DNA of 64,000 nt, from NCBI GenBank assembly GCA_036924285.1, contig JAYKYS010000004.1, forward strand, positions 32,768,001-32,832,000. The letters are read 5' to 3'. A program made the position numbers and the translations under genes. Positions 26,000 to 37,506 of this stretch are shown in pieces. The DNA is from Asterella californica. Lineage: Eukaryota; Streptophyta; Marchantiopsida; Marchantiales; Aytoniaceae. The notes under the pieces are model-generated. The model did no database searches. It was given only the letters and a program-made list of their open reading frames with translations, and was not told the origin of the DNA. Numbering within the stretch: position 1 is the stretch's first letter; each line of letters starts with the position of its first letter.

Positions 26000-27480
26000 T
26001 ACATGTTTGCAACTTACTCTATCAACGGGAAAACTTCTGTTGTCTGTATGTGAACTTTGACGACACATGATGTTTGTATTGTACATAGATTGACGATTCT
26101 AGTTCACAGTGCGTACTAGAGTCATCAGTATAGAAACTTGTTTGCTTGTGACTCAAGTCTTTATAGACACATTAGAGATTGCATGTGTTGACAGTGAAGG
26201 TGCTATTCTGTGTCCACTCTGAATTACATCAAACTCTCGTCAATGCTAGAGAGCTAGAACTCCAATATCTTGTAACTAGGCACTTACAGATATCTTCCAG
26301 CTTCAACATATACTGCATAATGAATAACATCTTTAATGCAACAACATAGTAAGCTGAACCTTCACATCAGTTCCGTCAACTTATGAATGATTTCAACACA
26401 TCTCAACAACTGATAACCGATTAGATCTTTGCGTGGTATGGATTGCAACAGACGACTAACGATGAGACGATGTAGCACACGGCCTCCTGATCCTTGCACC
26501 CATGAAGATGTATACCACATCAACGTCGAGGTCTGTCTCGATGTTAGATCCATAACCCTTGAAGTTTTGTGTTCCAACATGGAGGTTAGCCTCGATGTTG
26601 GGGTTAATATTTCTAAGTCACCCAAAAATTCTTCAAAAAGATCCACCTTAATGAAGGAAAAAGTGCTCCTTAAATACCCTACTAAGGTGCATCCTAAAAT
26701 GTCACATGTCGACTCCTAGGACAGCCAAATGACATGCATGCTAGGCGGTATGCCTACATGCTACCACATGACGATCATGCAAGCTTGTCTTCCACCTCAC
26801 TGTCTCGTCAACAACACCACAATTTCAGCCTCCACTCAACAGCATTTGACACATAAGCAAAATCACCAAGTCAGCATCGGCTACGTCAGAAAATATTCAC
26901 CATGTCACTTTTTTCATGTCATCATTCATTGCTGGCCAGTTTCTAAAACTTCCCACCTTCGTAATTTCTTCGTCTTGGCAACGATCAAAATATCAATTTT
27001 GATCTTCTAGACGATACTTACACAATGATCTGTCATAAATATATTTTGAACCAAAGTGGAAAAATGTATTCTTTGAACCTTGGTTTCTTTCCATAGCTGA
27101 TCCACAGTACTACATCGTTTGGAGGAGAGATGATCTCTTTGTCTTTATGTGCAATGCGACACAAGTGATACATCCATAGTAGTAACTCAAGGGGCAATAC
27201 ATACCTTTGAGTGTCGGGAGCTTGAGCTTACACGAGAAGAGTCATAGATGAAAAATGGATTCTTGAAGAGTTACATGAACTATTTTGTCTATGAAGCTAA
27301 ACCTGTGATACACGTGTGAATGTGTTTGACACTGTATGCATGTTGTGTGTATATGTCGTTTGGTTTAGACATCAATGAGTATTGTATAGCGATGTATATG
27401 CGCACAACAACTGTCACACTATAAGTACTACTTAACATAGTGTGTGGTTTTAAATCATGTTAGAGCTATTAGTACTGTCA
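26000..27480. other. Non-coding 3' part of the Ty3 element
   Basis: I see no conserved protein here. Short open frames on both strands overlap and match nothing I know. The stretch lies between the PHD tail and the possible 3' LTR. Confidence 0.4.
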
Positions 27481-27539
27481 ACAAGCGGTCTTGTTTCGGA
27501 TCTCTCTAAGGATTATAATGAATATCAAGTATTGAAAAC

Positions 27540-27650
27540 TTCACTTTGTTCGAGTTGAGACTTTCAAGCTCTTGCCTATGGCAGATGAGACAATTGAGTG
27601 TAACTTTTATGATGCATAGAGTGGATTTGGCTTGACTAGAGTGATCTTTA
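27540..27650 (+). repeat. Possible 3' LTR segment of the Ty3 element
   Basis: Imperfect match to 18225-18335 in the same orientation. The spacing of about 9.3 kb fits a gypsy element. Confidence 0.5.
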
Positions 27651-28760
27651 TGTTGTTGATTAACATTTTTCATACTACACTTTGAAAAGTCAACCCACAC
27701 TACACCATACAAGCACTCCAAAGGGTCATAAACCAAGAATCTCTACTAACGACACTAACGTCCTTAACGGTACTAACTACCACGCACTACACTAACTAAC
27801 AAAAATGACATGAATTAGGTGATATTTTCTCAACTATCTCAGTAAACTTATGTAACTATGAACATGTAGTTCTCTCACTCCAAATGCAGTGATTTTGAAT
27901 GCATTGGAAAGTCTGTTGATCAAGCTTGCTAGTGATACCAAACAAGAATAAAACAAACGTCTGCAGATTAAAAAACAACCGCTCTATTGAGAATAAGTAG
28001 TATGTACGACGACGTAAGCTCTTGGTCCTATTACCTCCTCAAGTACCCCTTCTAGATCTTCAACCCTCGAAAACTTCCACAAGTTTGAAAATCTCTCTCC
28101 CAAGACATCTCACTCCTCTTTTGTATTTATCACCTCCTCATAAACTCTCATCGGACGTGGAGACTTTCACACCCAAAGTATGACATCAATTTTACCAACA
28201 CCCTAAAAACCTTGACAAATAATCAACAAAATAACGAGATCCACAACCAAAAATCACACTCCTCTGTTCCTCAAAATCTAAGCTTTTATATTTTTATGAG
28301 TACTCCTCTAAGATACACATGTCATTACCAAAAATTGTCAAATGATGCTGATGTGTCACCACTAAGTGGAGCACATGTGGTCAACCAAGTATCCTTCAAA
28401 TGGCTCGCCAAGTAGCATTCATGTAGATGGTCACACCATCTTTCTCACTAATTATAAACCATATTTCTGCCATGTCAACGGAGTTCTTTGTCAATATCCA
28501 TCCATCCATCCATATCATCCAATTGTCACCTCAACACCACATAAGCTAGTTTTTTTACATCATCAACATGGTGCAATCAGCATGCCATCTCAACAGCATG
28601 GATAACACTTCAAACATCACCACCATAACAAATCTTAAAACTTGAAACTATCATAACGACATGACATGACATGACAATGTATGACTTTATTGTAAAGACA
28701 TCAATTTTGAACAATTTGTTTGTAAATTTGAGCAATTTTGAGCATTTTGATCAATTTGTT
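27651..28760. other. Gene-free spacer
   Basis: No gene recognised. Short microsatellite-like runs occur: ATCC repeated at about 28499-28516 and GACAT repeated at about 28659-28678. Confidence 0.5.
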
Positions 28761-28761
28761 T

Positions 28762-28824
28762 GTCTCTCCATCTTTAGATGAAAAGGTGAATATGCATGTC
28801 TCACAAGAGGCATGCATATTCACC
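28762..28824. repeat. Hairpin cluster with TGCATATTCACC arms
   Basis: GGTGAATATGCA at 28785-28796 faces TGCATATTCACC at 28813-28824, so the two form a foldback. A diverged small hairpin around CCATCTTTAGATG lies just before. The cluster ends about 160 bases upstream of the Rep relic at 28985. Confidence 0.75.
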
Positions 28825-28984
28825 TCTAGGCACGAATAAATCAACGTGGAATTATAAAAATTTGTACTTGTGTTTATATGTCTTTATGGTATGTAAATGT
28901 GCTTGGAGATGATTAATGACTCTTATTGGTTAGTGCTAGAAGTAATATACAAGTGAATGTTAACTTATCCGAGATATTGCTAGA

Positions 28985-29720
28985 TTGAATATTATCACAC
29001 AAACAAACTCTACAGAAAATGTTGTTGTGCAAACAAGCTCGACCAAGAAGACAGCGACAACAAAGGAGAAATTGAAGTTGTCTGTGACTATCTATAAAAC
29101 AGATGGTGATGTAGGCTTGGTTCTTTTTTGCTCTGCTTCATATTTTCTTGAGACATGCTGCATGTTAGATATTTTTTTCATCGAGAGATATGATACGCTC
29201 CTCCATCTTTATTCCCGATGAGAAAATTGCATCAGGACAAAAGCTCACCAAGAGATGAAGAAGCATTCGACATGTGCTTTGGGATGACAACTTGAGCGTC
29301 TTATTGACCTAGAGATCTATGTCGAAGCCCTTGTCAGCAACTATATACATACATATGTCATGATGATATAATATTGCATGAAAGTCATTGAAAGATCAGG
29401 TGGAAGTACCATCAAGTACACATGAATAATATTTTGAGATAATATTGGCTGATAGGAAGGAGTTGTATACACTTATGGGTGCTAGCATACCAAAGACATA
29501 GCTGAACTTACCTAAGCTAACACACTTTCGTATGCGTTATAGTTTAATAAGTATAATCTTCTTATCCATTGGCTAGCACATTCAAAACTTGTCTAGACGA
29601 TGGACGAAGATAAAGTATGTCAAATATTCTACATCACGATGATAATTGATACAAGCAAGGGTCCGGATTGAGCGTGTGGACTCTCTTTGGATATCTTTCT
29701 GCATCATGAAGAAGTCATAG
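28985..29720 (+). pseudogene. HUH-type Rep relic, copy E
   Basis: It parallels copy F on the other strand at 47 kb. The order is LSVTIYKT, then IERYDTLLHLYS, then YVEALVSNYIHTY, then YCMK (tyrosine codon at 29372), then KYSTS and RVDSLW near 29610-29690. The catalytic H-L-H is H-L-Y here (second His codon CAT to TAT, about 29210). At least five in-frame stops and several frame changes make it dead. Similarity to copy F is the main evidence. Confidence 0.7.
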
Positions 29721-29859
29721 TTGAAGACACAAAATGTCAAAAAGTGACAAGAACACAGAACAATGCACACCACAAGTTGGAAGAAATGTAATGCAAGGAG
29801 AAAGAGGATCACGAAAGAGAAGCCATTGAAGTAGAACTAATGGAGTACGTGCTAGAGGG

Positions 29860-31900
29860 TCACTAAACATTTTTTTATATATTATGTGCGATGTTTCATA
29901 AGTTTGGGTATTTTATTATATTATTAGAGATTATATAAAAATATAAAAATATTAAATATATAATTTTAAGAATCACCTCATTTGAATAAAATAATTTTAA
30001 ATTAATATTTATAACTTGCAAATAATGATTATCTTATTTTTAAAAAAAATTAATGAACACTATTTTCTAAACTTGTAGTTATAAATCTTTAGATGTGTCA
30101 CTATATTGATGATAGTCAATATGATAGTCAACAAGTCAAATATGACAGATCATTCACATTGTATTTGTGATGAATTAGACTATTCTCTCTAAATATTGTT
30201 TTGAATTTGTGAGCCCCTTTGGTATTTTTTCTTGTTATTAATAGAATTTTATTTCAAGAAATTTTCAATAATCTTTATTATATTATTATATTATTTAATA
30301 TTTATTTTTCTATTTTTAAGACTTATATTATGCTACAAGTGGTTTTATAATAATGTTCCACTATCCCTCTCGAGAGTACATACTCTTGTAGGAGCCTCGT
30401 TCAGAGCCACAGATGCTAGTCGAGCTATTGCAGAGCCGAAATTGTGTGTATAGTGTGACAACTAGAGGCACAATTAGATGTATGATATCGTGATGTTTGT
30501 ACGACAAGAACTGTGTAAAAGCATATATAGCAACGAGGCTCTTGTAGAAACTTCGTTAAGAGCCACAGATGCGTCGAGCTATTGCAGAGCCGAAATTATG
30601 TGTATAGTGTGGCAACAAGAGGTACATTTAGATGTATAATACCGTGACGTTTGCACGGCATGAACTTGTAACAATGTAATGTGCAATGGGACTTGAGACA
30701 AGCGAATGTACATACTGTAAAATGTTATAGTAGTGAGTTTTCACTATATGTGAAATATTTTCTGATCAATAAATAAAGAATCGGATCTAGCTTGACCTTG
30801 TTGTTATACAATTGGATTTGAAATGGAAGTAAGTGAGAGATGATTTCAAGAAAACAATGGAACCATCAGAAATATCTTGTGTGAAGGAAGTGATGATGAA
30901 ATGCTCAACTAAGGAAAAAAGATCCCAAATGAGCAGGCATTGGTCAGAGGTCAAAATAAATCGAATCAATCCATAAATATTTCTTCTCTCTCAGAGAAAT
31001 GAAAGATGGCTAGGTGAATATGCAGGTAAGATTAACTTCTGGAACTTTTGCCTGCTAGATATTATCAAAACAATTTTATTGTTATGTAAAAATACTATAT
31101 CAAACTGGTAGAAAAGGTCAAATTTATTCTAAATGTTAAATGATAGCCAAACATAGAGATGCAAGAAGATCCAAACATAACCTAACTATATATATCCAGA
31201 AAAATCATAGACTCACACGTTACAAAATTTGCAAGTACGATAATTGTTAACGAAAAGAATAAATTTAACCAATAAAGGTGTTCAAGTTAAGAGAAAATAT
31301 TCTTCAACGTCCGAGAGAAAATATGTAGTAATTTTATCGCAAATAACTTTGTGCAGAACCGCAGCTCATTCTAAGATGACTTATGTAAATAAACACTATT
31401 ATCGATGTATTAATAATTTATTCAATTCGGACACTAAGAGTGGAAAGAATAAAAATCCTTCAAGAAAACATATGTGAAAACAACTACGGACATCTGGTTC
31501 AAGTTATAACTCTCTCTCTTGAATCTCGAATCTTCCAAAGAAATTATAACTTTTACACTCATAATACATCATCTAATATTTTGTACGATAGAGTTAGGTA
31601 ATAAATTAAACTCTTGTATATTTACCTCCCTTAGCAAAAAAACATAGGGATGTGAAAATACCATATTTTGATGGAGGAGGTGAATATGCAAAGAATAGCC
31701 TTTTTGAAAGACGGCTAGGTGAATTTAATAAGCACACCTCGGCGTTTCCTAGGCGTGCACTGAAACTATTCCATTTGTTGTCATCTTCCCGGTTCTTTCA
31801 AATCGAAGGTTAGCTATGCAAATACATTGCAATAAAATAAAGGGAAGGAAAAGCAGATCGTTGTTTCAAGGAAATTCGGCTATATATGAAATGGAGTGAC
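29860..31900. other. AT-rich gene-free region
   Basis: No gene supported. It contains the tandem repeat at 30380-30670. Single copies of GGTGAATATGCA occur at 31013-31024 and 31679-31690, the flank motif of the foldback family, here without a clear hairpin. Confidence 0.5.
30380..30670 (+). repeat. Tandem direct repeat, period 154
   Basis: Two copies carry AGAGCCACAGATG and then GAGCTATTGCAGAGCCGAAA. The anchor CAGAGCCGAA starts at 30431 and 30585. The copies differ at scattered positions. Confidence 0.85.
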
Positions 31901-32334
31901 ATGGTTCGGACCGGTCACAGAGTACTCGTCCGGGACCGCCGGACATCATGCTGGTGAGCAAGAGTAACATCAGTCTTCTTGTCCACTTGACCACCGATTT
32001 TCATCGGTGAAATGATCGTCCGTAAGTAAGCTCCTTTCTTTCCAATGTGACAGCATTGACGAAGGGTAAATTGGACAGTGGTCGGTTTCGGCCAGGCGAA
32101 GACGATGGACTCGATGTTGGTCTAGTCCCGGGGAACTGTCTGTTACTCTCTAGGAAGCTCTGCGAGTTCAGGAGCGGAGGTCCTGGGTATAGACGGGGTG
32201 AAATTAGGGTTTTGAGACTGCACGAGCGGGCGGGCTGCAGATTTCGAGGAAGGTGTTAATACATTCAAGATTCGATTGATGAATGGTCAAGAGTTGAAGT
32301 GGAGAAAGAGACAAAGCTGCGCGTACAGGGTGAA
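31901..32334 (+). promoter_or_regulatory. Probable promoter and 5' leader of the PUX10-like gene
   Basis: This non-coding stretch precedes the PUX10-like start codon. Base composition turns from AT-rich to more balanced at about 32040. I see no strong TATA box at a convincing distance. Confidence 0.4.
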
Positions 32335-35075
32335 ATGACAAGTCAATCGAGGGAAAATGAGGAGAAGTTGGCCTGGTTCCAGGATGTGACAGGGGTGCTA
32401 GACTCGTCACTCTCCACGCAGATTCTCGATGCTCACGGGTGGGATTTGGATGCTGCAGTGAACTCGTTGGTGGAAGGGGTGAACCACGCGAGTACTGTCG
32501 TGATGGGAAGTAGTAGCGGTGGTGCTTTGGGCACGGAAGAAGCTTCAGGTTCCAGTGTATGGGATTCGACTGCAGAGCGAATCAATTCAGAACTTCCCTC
32601 CACTCGAGATGCTGAGTTGTATGCAGGCAGTCATGGACGTGGACATCCTGGTGGAGGAGGTTATGAGCGTTTTCCTAGTAGCCCAGGGAGGGATAGCATA
32701 AACTACGATCGGTTTAGGGACTACGATGATTCTTATCGAAATGGGCGGATTGTGCAGCAGAATGCTCAGGGGCCAGGGATTGCATGGAGGCTAGTAACAC
32801 TGCCGTTTTCAATGATCCGAGGGAGTTACAATCTCGTGTATGGGGCTGTAGGGTTGGGGATGTGGGTCGCTGGAGGGATGATATCGTATTCATTAGGTGC
32901 CCTTGGTTTGGGAAGCGGAGGAGTAGGGGCGGATAGGAGAAGCAGATCCTTGTTGCCTATGCCGCCCTCGGGAGCTTCAGAGGCCAGCCTTTTTGTGAGA
33001 AATTTTGAGAGGGAGTATGGTGAGAATCATCCAAATTTTCAGACGATCAGCTTCATGGAGGCTATGCGAAGAGCGGGGCAGCAGTACAAGTTTTTATTTG
33101 TGTATCTGCATGCCCCAGATCACGCGAACACGCCATCGTTTTGTGAAAATACTCTGTGCTCTCCGGCCGTGTCAGAGTTTATCAACGAAAACTTTGTAGC
33201 ATGGGGTGGGGACGTACGAGCTAGCGAAGGCTTTCAGATGAGCAACAGCTTGAAAGCGTCAACTTTTCCGTTTTGTGCTGTGGTCACGGCTTCATCCAAC
33301 CAACGCATTGCCTTACTGCAGCAGGTCTTATTCTCTGTCTCGTATGCCTTGAGGTCAGCATGATATTCATTGCTTTATGACAATTTCTGTTTGCACATTG
33401 TTGCAAATCTATTTTAGTTTGTCTGACGTCAAGTTAGTGGGCTGTTAATTTCAAGTACTTGCAAGTTTCTTTTTTGTTCTGCTTGCTTCTCAGTCTTCCT
33501 GCAAGTGGGTAAATCTCCGCCCGGTCTTTAACGGATGATGTCTTATGGGATCTTCCGACGTTTCCGGATACTTTCTGTACGGTGTCGGTGACAGTACATC
33601 CTAGTGTGGTTACACCCAGGGTCAGGGCTAGTGCAATGCAGTCTATGCATTGCACTAGTCCTAGTGTTTGGTCGTGTGTCGGAGGTTTTATTCTTGTGCC
33701 GGTTGTTGTATAGGTTTTGAAACTCTGCTTGAGCCCGAGACTTCTTTGTAACTTATTTTCAAGTACATGGTTGTGTCTCTTCTCACTGAAGTCGGTTCAT
33801 ACATTCTAAGTTTTTGGTTCATCTTCGTGGCTCTGTCACATCTCTGGGAGCAAATTGAGTACCTTCCTCATTCTGCTAAACCTGTTTCTGGTTACTTCTG
33901 AGTGAGTTTAATAGCGCATGATATTTTGAGGTGTTGAGACATTCGAGCCAAGTTGTGATTTTTGAAGTGCTTTTGTGAAGCAGATTGAGGGTCCCAGGAC
34001 AGCGACCGAGCTTTTAGCAATCTTGCAACGAGTGGCAGAGGAGCAGGGAGCAGTCCTTGTTGCTGCCCGTGTTGAGGAGGAAGAACGTCAACTAAACCGC
34101 CGCTTACGAGAGGAGCAAGATGCGGCATATCAGGCTGCTCTCCAGGCAGACCAGGTTTGAGTCTAATTAGAACCATTCACGTCTGACTTCGCTCATACCA
34201 AGATGAGGTATGCGGATGTCCTTGTCAAGATATTGATTACCTTGCAGGAATGGAGAACTGTGTATGCTGTACAACGGGGGGTCATGTTACCTCAACTTTT
34301 AGCTGATTTCTTACCTACCTGTTGGTTTATGCTCAAGGACAGCAGTAATGTTGAGCCGGAAAGAACTGTTAAGCCTAAATGTTCAGGGTGGGCGTGTGCC
34401 AGTTGTACGGCACAGATTGTCTTGAGGCTTGGCAGTGAACCTTATGATTCAAGTCTGTGCTTATGGTATTCAACAAAGCTTCAACATAGGAGTGTTTCTT
34501 GGCAGGAGAGGGAACGAAGACGGCAGGAAGAAGCTGAACGAGCCGCCAGAGAGGCAGAGGAGGCTGAGAGGAAGGAGAAGGAAGAAGAGGAGGCCAAAGC
34601 TCGGGCTGCCAGAGAAGAAGCTGAGAGAGAAGCAGCACTAGAGCGCCGTAGACAGGAGAAGGCCAATTCCTTAGGTGTTGAACCAGCGAAGGCCCCTGAT
34701 GTCACACAGGTTAGAATCTGTGTCCTTCGGGTCCACAAGGTCGTTTGTTTGTTATTTATTATTGCACTGTCTTGATTAGACAAGAGAACACGCCAGTGTT
34801 ATGTGCCGTGATGTCGGTTCATTTATCTCGTTTTATCGCAGGTACTGGTGCGTCTACCGAATGGCGAGCGCAAGGAGAGGAGATTCTATGCTACCGACCG
34901 GGTGCATAAGGTTTATGACTACGTGGACTCACTCGGTTCTTTTGATGCAGTCAACTACAGCTTGGTCTCCAACTTCCCACGAACTGTCTACGGTCCAGAT
35001 AAATTGGACCTGTCCCTCAAGGACGCAGGACTTCATCCACACGCTAGTCTTTTTGTCCAGGTTGAAGATAATTAG
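32335..35075 (+). CDS. PUX10: PUX10-like UBX-domain protein, CDC48 cofactor on lipid droplets/ER (4 exons)
   Basis: Exons are 32335-33324, 33984-34154, 34506-34709 and 34842-35075, all with GT-AG introns in phase 0, giving 532 residues (Arabidopsis PUX10 is about 480). Start MTSQSRENEE is the first in-frame ATG. A UBA-like domain covers about residues 8-50 (AWFQDVTGV, AHGWDLDAAV). A glycine-rich linker follows. A hydrophobic hairpin spans about 148-196. The UAS thioredoxin-like domain is about 215-330 (FLFVYLHAPDH). A Glu/Arg-rich coiled coil covers about 340-445, and the C-terminal UBX domain 456-532 has the CDC48-binding FPR at 500-502. This is the FAF2/PUX10 arrangement. In Arabidopsis PUX10 recruits CDC48 to lipid droplets to extract ubiquitinated oleosins. 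The frame is intact, so the gene is probably active. Confidence 0.92.
33600..33667. repeat. Hairpin flanked by 8-base direct repeats in PUX10 intron 1
   Basis: Perfect 13-base arms at 33628-33640 and 33646-33658 enclose a 5-base loop. The 8-mer CCTAGTGT stands on each side, at 33600-33607 and 33660-33667. This looks like a tiny inserted element with a target duplication, although chance cannot be excluded for such a short unit. Confidence 0.6.
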
Positions 35076-36556
35076 AGTACTTATCGGTTCTCTTACACTA
35101 GCACCATAACTGACTCCTTCTCGGTCCTTGCTGTGTTGAGCTGGCTGACCTGTATGGCTGAGAAAGTCTGAAATGGCCGAATAGTGTGTACAGTTTGATG
35201 TAGGCTCACGTCTCCCATCGTTATCATGACGCAACCCGAAGAATCTGTTGGCCTCATGGATGGGTGTAACATACCATTCATAGCCGTCACTGGTAACATT
35301 GTCCTTAATGTTCATAAATTAAAGCGCAGCAGCGAAATCTCGACTTGCGGCGCTGCAGTCTTGAAGTACACGCCTGAATAAGGAGGCTTCCTACCATTTT
35401 AACATGAACCACGCATGTTGCTAGCAAAGTTATCTCGTGACTAAGCAGTTCTGGAGTAGGTCTTTCCAGTTATGTGTTAGTGTGGAGCTGTTTCCTATTT
35501 CTGGCCATTCATCCGGAGTTTCGCATGTTGTTATTTCGCTTCAAGCAGAAGATCCGAGTGTTGGTATCAATAAAGTTGAATTCTGAATTGGGAAAAACTT
35601 ATTGGACAACATCGTTTGTATAGTTGCACCACTTCAATAAACTCTTCTGGGTTGGGAGTACATAGAGGCGACTACTGTAGCGATAGCTTTCGGGAGGTAA
35701 ATTCACGATGGAATTTGGTCTCAGTTGTGGGAAACTGTCCGACACACTGGTACTACGAAAATATCACTGATCCTTCACATTTCGTCGTGTGCTCTCCACT
35801 TGATTAGCGTTCGATAACATGAGCTATATTCGCAGCCGTACTCGCGGATCAGCAAAGCAACGTGAGGACCAACTTAGCAGCTGGCTAGTTCAGCGGGAAG
35901 TAAGAGAGGGATATCTTACCAGGTATTGATCGACACTGCAATAGGGTTTCTTTCCTCCGGAAAATCTCCGGTAAGTCTGACGTTCTACGCTATCAAATCT
36001 CGCTTTTGCATTAAGCTTATTCAGTGCGATGATCGTTATATTTCTAGAGAAGGATTAGAGGCAACAGCAGTGTGCACTATGCAGTTGCAGGCAGTGTCTT
36101 ACACAAGGCAGGAGAGTGGGAGAGGAGATACGTAGTGTTCGGGAAATAGAACAAGTTACAGCAGGTAGGTAGAACAGTCTTAAGTAATGCAGATTGTCGG
36201 CATTGGGTACCAGTCCTTGAATAATCCGTATTACTCCTTCCATATTACATGGACTCCAGTCTGCTGCTACATTCGACGAAACGAGAACGAAGCGGATAAC
36301 TGGTTTTTCTTGCACATCCTACAATCTCTAGAGTTTTGACCTGTAAGATCCCTAAGCGCTATCCCTCCTCTTTGCCTTCATAATGGCGCACCCCGAACGC
36401 GCGGAGGGTAAGATCCCCAAAGTGACGAAATTGACTTGTCCAGAGTCCTCTGGGTTCAAAGTTGTTGAGCTGTAGATTACGAATCCGGTCTCAATCTGTT
36501 TTAAGAACGAGAGTCTACTGCACGGGCGCCGAGGAGAACGTCCTGCTAACTCTATC
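35076..36556. other. PUX10 3' flank and spacer
   Basis: The 3' untranslated part of the PUX10-like gene is expected here. Open frames up to 128 codons on the minus strand overlap the last exon or this spacer and match nothing I know. I see no other gene. Confidence 0.5.
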
Positions 36557-36601
36557 TTAAAACCCCCACTACCCGTATAAAGGCTCTGGGTAACCCAGAG
36601 C
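36557..36601 (+). repeat. Left end of element 1 with hairpin
   Basis: TTAA at 36557-36560, then AACCCCCACTACCCG, then TATAAA at 36576. A hairpin with 8-base arms (GCTCTGGG/CCCAGAGC) follows at 36583-36601. Elements 2 and 4 also have a hairpin directly after the TATA. Confidence 0.6.
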
Positions 36602-36949
36602 AGAATTCGGGGAGTAATAATGCTAAGTACAGTTGTCAGTTCCAGCCATGCTGTATCGCGATAGAATTAGCAAAGGATACTCTACATTTTTGTAAAAAAA
36701 TAGACGTATAAGACTCAAAAATATGTATGCAATATCCACTGACACAAAACAACTTTCTCACGTGATATCTGCAGCCACAGTGATAAAATTCGAATTTGAA
36801 CTCCTTTGGACTTGGGCAGTTGTCCCAATATCCATAGGCAGCAACTCCTGAAATCTTTGGGCAGTTGTCCTGAAAATGCCAGGGCAGTTTGAAACGAGAT
36901 GTGCTCCTTGCAGGAAGGAGGAGGAAGTCATTATCTTCTTGGCTTAGAC

Positions 36950-37240
36950 TGTAAACAGGATGCTGGTGAGGTGGGAGGGCTTGCCTCCTGCTCTGGAGTT
37001 TATTCATTTTCACTTTGAATCAAAGTGTGTCATTTGAAGGTGTTCATGTGTCATCATACTCCCATGTTATTTTACATTGTAAATTTTACACTGTAAACTG
37101 GATGTTGCTGAGGTGGGAGAGGCTTGGGGAGTTAACCTGCTGCTCTGGAGTTTATTCATTTTCACTTTGAATCAAAGTGTGTCATTTGAAGGTGTTGATG
37201 TGTAATCGTACTCTCAAGTTATTTTACAAGGTGATGCTCC
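36950..37240 (+). repeat. Tandem direct repeat, period 152
   Basis: Two near-identical copies are anchored at CTCTGGAGTTTATTCATT (36991 and 37143). The unit includes a small inverted repeat, CACTTTGA/TCAAAGTG. It lies between the left end of element 1 and its transposase-like gene. Confidence 0.9.
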
Positions 37241-37506
37241 TGAGACCTATAGAATTATAGAATTTTTGATGTTTATATGCTAGTGGCGTCTCTTATTTGA
37301 ATTTCAGAAGCTTTGTTGATTATACTCAGTTTAAATTTTATTGTTGAGCCTATATGATATTGTGCATTTTGTTCTTATTCTAGAGTTTCAATGATATATA
37401 TTTTGTTATTGATTTTTTGAAGTTGGACTTGTTGGCATGACGTATAGGAGTAAGTTGTTACTCGTAAACATTGCATACTTGTATCTCAGATCACTATTTT
37501 GACTAT

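Larger units (their letters stand above)
18050..27700 (+). mobile_element. Decayed Ty3/gypsy LTR retrotransposon with PHD-finger tail
   Basis: Remains of gag (about 20.1-20.8 kb), protease (21.6-21.7 kb), reverse transcriptase and RNase H (23.8-24.9 kb) and integrase parts (25.5-26.0 kb) follow one another on the plus strand in Ty3/gypsy order. Every part has stops or frameshifts. A stretch at 18225-18335 resembles one at 27540-27650 (shared TTCGAGTTGAG and AGAGTGGATTTGGCT), which suggests decayed long terminal repeats. I found no clear primer-binding site. The outer limits are estimates. Confidence 0.75.
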
